This document shows, in pieces, positions 59,654-64,000 of a stretch of 64,000 nucleotides of DNA. The notes under the pieces are model-generated. The model had not been told where the DNA came from. It searched no databases and was given only the letters and a program-made list of their open reading frames with translations. Position numbers and translations under genes: made by a program. Origin of the DNA: UBA10329 sp964500205 (GTDB taxonomy: Bacteria > Bacteroidota > Bacteroidia > UBA10329); NCBI GenBank assembly GCA_964500205.1, contig CAZCNS010000006.1, positions 1-64,000 on the forward strand, given 5' to 3'. Position 1 is the stretch's first letter, and each line of letters opens with the position of its first letter.

Positions 59654-60301
59654 ATGAACACCCACGTGCTTGACGAGTTGACACGGGCCGAACTGACCGC
59701 AGGCACGAAGCTGCCGCTGATGGAGCGGTTCTATACCATTCAGGGAGAGGGTTTTCACACGGGCAAACCTGCCTATTTCATCCGCATCGGTGGTTGCGAT
59801 GTGGGCTGTCATTGGTGCGATGTGAAGGAAAGTTGGGACGCCTCGAAGCATCCGCTCACCCCGATCGCAGACATCATTGCCCAGGCTGTAGCGCAACCTT
59901 CGGACACTGTGGTCATCACCGGTGGGGAGCCGCTCATGTACCAACTGGGGCCGCTTACAGAGGCTTTGCACCTTCACGGGAAGAAGGTTCACGTGGAGAC
60001 CTCCGGTGCCTATTCAGCTTCAGGACAGCTGGACTGGGTGTGCCTTTCTCCCAAGAAGACCATGCCGCCACTCAAGGAGTTCTATGCATTGGCACATGAA
60101 TTGAAGGTGATTGTTCACAACCGCGATGACCTGAAGTGGGCTGCCCAGCATGCCGCGCAAGTGAATCCAGAGTGTTTGCTTTATCTGCAGCCCGAATGGA
60201 GCAAGGCCAACGAGATGACTCCTATCATCGTAGACCACGTGATGCAAAATCCCAGATGGAACATCTCCTTGCAGACCCACAAGTATCTTGGCATACCCTG
60301 A
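59654..60301 (+). CDS. queE: 7-carboxy-7-deazaguanine synthase QueE
   Basis: From ATG 59654 a 215-residue radical-SAM protein. The cluster Cys residues are C48, C52 and C55 in GGCDVGCHWCDV, the CxxxCxxC arrangement of QueE; FYTIQGEGFHTGKPAYFIRIGG before it and TGGEPLMYQ after are typical. It forms the 7-deazaguanine core for queuosine. The frame from 59612 adds 14 residues of non-family sequence. The 3' end overlaps the possible longer start of the next gene (60288). Confidence 0.94.
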   Translation: MNTHVLDELTRAELTAGTKLPLMERFYTIQGEGFHTGKPAYFIRIGGCDVGCHWCDVKESWDASKHPLTPIADIIAQAVAQPSDTVVITGGEPLMYQLGPLTEALHLHGKKVHVETSGAYSASGQLDWVCLSPKKTMPPLKEFYALAHELKVIVHNRDDLKWAAQHAAQVNPECLLYLQPEWSKANEMTPIIVDHVMQNPRWNISLQTHKYLGIP

Positions 60302-60314
60302 TAAACGGACATTG

Positions 60315-62252
60315 ATGCTGACACGTTCTCTCTTAATGCTACAGACCGCGCTGCTGCTTTTGGCTGCCAACGCGGCCATGGCGCAGATGAAATTCTCGAC
60401 AGAGAACAAGAAGGCCATCAAGTTCTTTCAGGAGGGCCTGCGGTACTACGACAACAAGATGAACAGCGAGGCCGAGGAGCTGTTCCTCAAGGCCATCAAG
60501 GCGGATGGCAGGTTCATCGAGGCGCATATCCTGCTGGGGGACACCTACTTCGACATGGACCGAAAGGATGAGGCTATCGGTATGTACAAGAAGGTGGTGG
60601 AGATTGACGACAGCTTCTTCAGCAACACCTACTTTCAGTTGGCGCAGATGGAGATGTCCGTAGGTGCATACGAGGACGCCATCAAGCATTACAACATTTA
60701 CCTGGAGAAGAAGAGGGTGAATCCCCGCTCCAAAGAGAAGGCGGAGCAGCAATTGCGCAACGCGGAATTCGGTGCCAAGGCAGTGAAGCAGCCCGTTCCT
60801 TTCGACCCGACAAATCTCGGGCCCAATGTCAATACAGCCGATTACGAGTATTTCCCTGTACTGACCGCAGACCGGCAGACCCTTGTCTTCACGCGCAACA
60901 AGAGGCGCACGGCCGGAATGGATTTTCAGGAGGATTTCTACATCAGTTTCCTGAACTCTGAGGGGGAGTGGGGCATGGCCATGAATCTCGGTGACCCGAT
61001 CAACACGGACGACAACGAGGGTGCGCAGACCATCACTGCCGATGGTCAGCAGCTCTTCTTCACCGGTTGCAACCGCAAGGGCGGCATGGGCAGCTGCGAC
61101 ATCTACCGGTCGGTGCGGGAGGGCCGTTCGTGGAGCCGCCCAGAGAACCTCGGTGCGCCTGTGAACTCCAACAAGTGGGAGTCGCAACCGTCCATATCAT
61201 CGGACGGGAAGACGCTCTATTTTGCCAGTAATAGGGAAGGTGGAAAGGGCGGCTCGGATATCTATGTCACCCGTCTCGGAGCCAACGGGCTGTGGACCGA
61301 CCCCCGCAATCTCGCGGACAGCATCAACACCGATGGGGCGGAGGAGACCCCATTCATACACCCGGACGGCCGCACGCTTTACTTCACCTCCGATGGTCAT
61401 GTGGGCATGGGAGGAAAGGACATTTATGTAGTGCGGATGAAAGATGATGGCACTTGGGGAACGCCCAAGAACCTCGGTTTCCCCATTAACACGCACAAGG
61501 ATGAGATGGGCCTTTTCGTGGACGCCACCGGTGCCTTGGCCTATTTCGCAAGTGATAGGGAAGGAGGACAAGGCAAGCTGGACATCTATTCGTTCCCGCT
61601 CTACGATGCGGTGCGCCCCACGCCTGTCACCTACGTGAAAGGGGTGGTGAAAGACCGCGACAGCAAGCGGCCCCTCGGTGCGCGCTTCGAGCTCATAGAC
61701 CTCAGTACCTCACAGACGGTCGTGGAGTCGAGGTCTGACAGGGTTTCGGGTGAGTTTCTGGTCTGCCTGCCGGTGGGGCACGACTATGGGCTCAATGTGT
61801 CCAAGGATGGTTATCTTTTCCATTCGGAGAACTTCTCGCTTACAACCATGGCAGATGAGGGCAAGCCCTACCGCATGAATGTGGAGCTGCAACCCATCGA
61901 GTTCGGCAAGTCGGTAGTGCTGCGGAACATCTTCTTCGAGACCGGCAGCTTTGACCTGAAGCCTGAATCTACCGCAGAGTTGGAGAAGCTGCTGGCCTTC
62001 ATGGAGCAAAATCCGAAGATTCGGATCGAGATCGGGGGGCATACCGACAACGTGGGCCAGCGGCAGGATAACCAGGTGCTTTCAGAGAACCGCGCCAATG
62101 CCGTGCGGCTCTATCTGCAAGATAAGGGCATCGATGCCGCACGGATGACCCACAAAGGCTACGCGGACATGGAGCCTGTGGACACCAACGACACTGCCGA
62201 GGGCCGCGCCCGCAACCGCAGGACGGAGTTCAAGGTGACCGAAAGCAGATGA
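60315..62252 (+). CDS. PorE-like OmpA protein (TPR, beta-propeller, CRD, OmpA)
   Basis: From ATG 60315 a 645-residue protein with signal peptide (~1-24), TPR repeats (~25-130; FFQEGLRYYDNKMNSEAEELF), five-bladed PD40/WD40-like propeller (~150-440; repeats with SSDGKTLYFASNREGGKGGSD, HPDGRTLYFTSDGHVGMGGKD), a carboxypeptidase-regulatory-like domain (~440-520) and an OmpA peptidoglycan-binding domain (VLRNIFFETGSFDLKPES, IEIGGHTDNVGQRQDNQ, NRRTEF). The same domain order as PorE, a T9SS component of Porphyromonas. The ATG at 60288 overlaps queE and is less likely. Confidence 0.9.
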   Translation: MLTRSLLMLQTALLLLAANAAMAQMKFSTENKKAIKFFQEGLRYYDNKMNSEAEELFLKAIKADGRFIEAHILLGDTYFDMDRKDEAIGMYKKVVEIDDSFFSNTYFQLAQMEMSVGAYEDAIKHYNIYLEKKRVNPRSKEKAEQQLRNAEFGAKAVKQPVPFDPTNLGPNVNTADYEYFPVLTADRQTLVFTRNKRRTAGMDFQEDFYISFLNSEGEWGMAMNLGDPINTDDNEGAQTITADGQQLFFTGCNRKGGMGSCDIYRSVREGRSWSRPENLGAPVNSNKWESQPSISSDGKTLYFASNREGGKGGSDIYVTRLGANGLWTDPRNLADSINTDGAEETPFIHPDGRTLYFTSDGHVGMGGKDIYVVRMKDDGTWGTPKNLGFPINTHKDEMGLFVDATGALAYFASDREGGQGKLDIYSFPLYDAVRPTPVTYVKGVVKDRDSKRPLGARFELIDLSTSQTVVESRSDRVSGEFLVCLPVGHDYGLNVSKDGYLFHSENFSLTTMADEGKPYRMNVELQPIEFGKSVVLRNIFFETGSFDLKPESTAELEKLLAFMEQNPKIRIEIGGHTDNVGQRQDNQVLSENRANAVRLYLQDKGIDAARMTHKGYADMEPVDTNDTAEGRARNRRTEFKVTESR

Positions 62253-62349
62253 GCTGCATTGTACTTGGTTTGACGAAGGTCAGATCAATGCACATGTCTG
62301 CTCCTTTCCTTTGACGACCGTTTGCAAGGGGGAGGGGTCACAGATCAAC

Positions 62350-62357
62350 TACCTTTG
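62350..62357 (+). promoter_or_regulatory. TAnnTTTG promoter element before Crp/Fnr gene
   Basis: TACCTTTG at 62350-62357, 40 bases upstream of the regulator's ATG, exactly fits the Bacteroidota -7 element. A TTTG lies further upstream at too long a distance for a certain -33 box. Confidence 0.4.
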
Positions 62358-62396
62358 CAGTTCGGTTTTGAGCCCGGGACTAAAACCATTCAGTGC

Positions 62397-63008
62397 ATGG
62401 AGAACTTAGAGAACAAGTTGGATGGAATGGTGTCTTTGCGGCACTTTATCCTCGGCATGGTTGAGTTCTCCGACAACGAACTGGAGGACATCCTGTCCCA
62501 TTTCAGCCCGATGCACCTGCCTGCCGGAGAGTACTTCGTGGACGAGGGCACCATCTGTGAGCATATCGGCTTCATCGTGCGCGGCAACATTCGCAGCTAC
62601 TATGAGATCAATGACGAGGAGGTGACCAAGACGGTCCTCCCAAAGCACCACATCGTGACGGCCCATTCGAGCTTCTGTATGCGCAAACCGTCCTTGGAAT
62701 ACATCCAGGCCATTTCTGACACAGACCTGCTGGTGATCGACCACAAGAGCATGTACGCCCTTTACGACAGGTACCCGCGCTGGGAGCGGTTGGGGAGGAT
62801 GATCCTGGAGCAGATCTATGGCCACACGGAAGGGCGCGTGGTGGCATTCCTGACCATGAGTGCCGAGGAGCGTTACCGCAAGATGCTGGAGGAGGATGCG
62901 GCTGTGCTGCGCAATGTGCCGCTGAGATACATCGCCTCGATGCTGGGCATCACGCCCGAGACTTTGAGCCGCATCCGCGCCAAGGTTCACAAGGGCAAGA
63001 AGGACTGA
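62397..63008 (+). CDS. Crp/Fnr family transcription regulator (2)
   Basis: From ATG 62397 a 203-residue protein: cNMP-binding-like barrel (LPAGEYFVDEGTICEHIGFIVRGNIRSYYEINDEEVTKTVL) and a C-terminal HTH (LRYIASMLGITPETLSRIRAKV). It lacks the usual cAMP-binding Arg-Glu pattern and FNR cysteines, like many Bacteroidota members of this family whose ligand is unknown. It lies 20 bases upstream of the short-chain fatty acid transporter gene, so it may regulate it. The start at 62322 would lack a family N-terminus. Confidence 0.9.
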   Translation: MENLENKLDGMVSLRHFILGMVEFSDNELEDILSHFSPMHLPAGEYFVDEGTICEHIGFIVRGNIRSYYEINDEEVTKTVLPKHHIVTAHSSFCMRKPSLEYIQAISDTDLLVIDHKSMYALYDRYPRWERLGRMILEQIYGHTEGRVVAFLTMSAEERYRKMLEEDAAVLRNVPLRYIASMLGITPETLSRIRAKVHKGKKD

Positions 63009-63028
63009 GCTTTACTTACTTTGGCCGT

Positions 63029-64000
63029 ATGAATGCAGCATCGGCCATAGAACGGGGCTTTCGCACGCTGCTGCCGTCCCCGCTTTCCATCGCAGTGCTA
63101 CTCACGCTGCTCACCATGCTGCTGGCATGGCTCTTCACTGAGGATGAGACCAACGTAGGTGAGCGCGCCATCAGCATCATTTCCTATTGGGAGAATGGCC
63201 TTTGGAACCCTCCGATGCTGGTCTTCGCCATGCAGATGATGCTCATGCTGGTGCTCGGGCATGTCCTTGCATTATCGCAGCCGGCCAGTGCTCTCATAGG
63301 TCTTGCAACGCAATACTGTGGCACCACTGCCCGTGCTGCTGTGCTGGTGACGCTGCTAACGCTGCTCGTGTCGTTGTTCAACTGGGGGCTGGGACTGGTG
63401 TTCGGGGCCATCTTCGCACGCAAGGTGGGCGAGCACGCAGCAAGGCTCGGCCTGCCGCTCAACTATCCGCTCATCGGTGCAGCGGGCTATTCTGGCATGA
63501 TGGTGTGGCATGGCGGCATCTCAGGTTCCGCCCCCATCAAGGCAGCAGAGAGCGGGCATATCGTTGCGCTGTTGGAGCCTTTCCTGAAAAGCAGTGACCT
63601 GACGGTGCTGCCAGATGCGGTCAGCCTCTCGGAGACGGTGTTCAGCCCCATGAACATCATGGCCACAGCCTTGGTGCTGATGCTGCTTCCGCTGTTCATG
63701 TACATGCTGGCCCGCATGGTGCCCTCCGCTACCGTTGCCCTTCCGCAGGAAACGATGCTGACGAAGGCAGAAGACCCGGCAGCGGGTGCCACGGCCATGG
63801 AGCGGCTTGACCGCTCGCGGATGTTCACCTTGCTGCTGGGTGCGGGCATGGTGCTGTGGTGCATGCGCACGGCATGGATGCGGGCCGATGCTTCACTCAG
63901 TTTCATCAATCCCAACTACATCAACCTGATGCTGCTGGGCCTCGGACTGCTGATGCACCGCAGCATAGTTGGCTTTCTGGAGGCGTTGGACAATGCCATC
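63029..64000 (+). CDS. atoE: Short-chain fatty acid transporter, AtoE family (3' partial)
   Basis: The reading frame from ATG 63029 is open to the end of the window (324 codons). Hydrophobic helices and the pattern FNWGLGLVFGAIFARKVGEH, NYPLIGAAGYSGMMVWHGGISGSAPI, and SPMNIMATALVLMLLPLFMYMLA match the AtoE/TIGR short-chain fatty acid transporter family (PF02667), which takes up butyrate-like acids. About 110 codons at the 3' end are missing from the window. Preceded by a Crp/Fnr regulator. The family name is from memory of its motifs. Confidence 0.85.
   Translation, partial: MNAASAIERGFRTLLPSPLSIAVLLTLLTMLLAWLFTEDETNVGERAISIISYWENGLWNPPMLVFAMQMMLMLVLGHVLALSQPASALIGLATQYCGTTARAAVLVTLLTLLVSLFNWGLGLVFGAIFARKVGEHAARLGLPLNYPLIGAAGYSGMMVWHGGISGSAPIKAAESGHIVALLEPFLKSSDLTVLPDAVSLSETVFSPMNIMATALVLMLLPLFMYMLARMVPSATVALPQETMLTKAEDPAAGATAMERLDRSRMFTLLLGAGMVLWCMRTAWMRADASLSFINPNYINLMLLGLGLLMHRSIVGFLEALDNAI

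Overview
The window reads as chromosomal DNA of a Gram-negative member of the Bacteroidota, probably close to the Flavobacteriales. Evidence: a PorE-like type IX secretion protein (TPR, beta-propeller, regulatory domain, OmpA), a GWxTD protein, a DUF4294 protein, PcrB-type glyceryl phosphate synthase, LpxH, many OmpA/TonB/lipoprotein genes, almost no Shine-Dalgarno sequences, and repeated TAnnTTTG promoter elements just upstream of genes. The gene content is mostly housekeeping, on both strands, in short operons with 1-40 nt overlaps. No rRNA, tRNA, CRISPR array, transposase or phage module was seen. The exact genus cannot be told from the sequence alone.

Layout. 1-12.3 kb: the 3' part of a fibre-like surface protein with a C1q-like end, rluF, an Ere/ChaN-like protein, a fatty acid hydroxylase, a large secreted protein together with a broken 3' copy of it, a CDF metal exporter, an ECF sigma factor with a TonB-ended membrane partner, and outer membrane proteins. 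12.3-18.5 kb: meaB, a patch of gene debris plus an array of nine exact 21-bp-period repeats, rpoN, an alpha/beta hydrolase, a VHL-domain lipoprotein and a DUF1569 protein. 18.4-23.5 kb: a minus-strand run of kinase, PnuC transporter, thiamine-binding-like protein, glyceryl phosphate synthase, queuosine-precursor transporter, and LemA/TPM proteins.

23.6-33.8 kb is the accessory and most interesting part. Three tandem 42-codon genes (plus a fourth, broken copy 1.5 kb upstream) encode near-identical leaders with a Y-x-x-P-x-(I/V/L) motif followed by short variable, basic C-termini. They sit behind a palindromic promoter and end at a strong terminator. Then follow, tightly packed, a membrane-anchored zinc peptidase, a PqqD-like recognition protein, an HprK-like kinase and an S26-type peptidase, and, convergent, a nucleotidyltransferase, two glycosyltransferases and a C45 (N-terminal nucleophile) hydrolase. 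This looks like a peptide maturation system that uses the recognition and kinase parts known from lasso peptide tailoring but has no lasso cyclase.

33.8-64 kb: universal stress protein, orphan histidine kinase, GWxTD, RmuC, LpxH, Dtd, phosphatidylserine decarboxylase, CdsA and DUF2007 (an envelope lipid operon), a carotenoid/retinol-type oxidoreductase, a SET-domain protein, a fasciclin protein, a biotin carboxylase, DUF4294, hutH, rocD with a five-repeat secreted protein and a flavin reductase, two Crp/Fnr regulators, ffh, folD, an AP2-domain protein, a SiaB-like kinase, queE, the PorE-like protein, and the start of a short-chain fatty acid transporter that runs off the end of the window.
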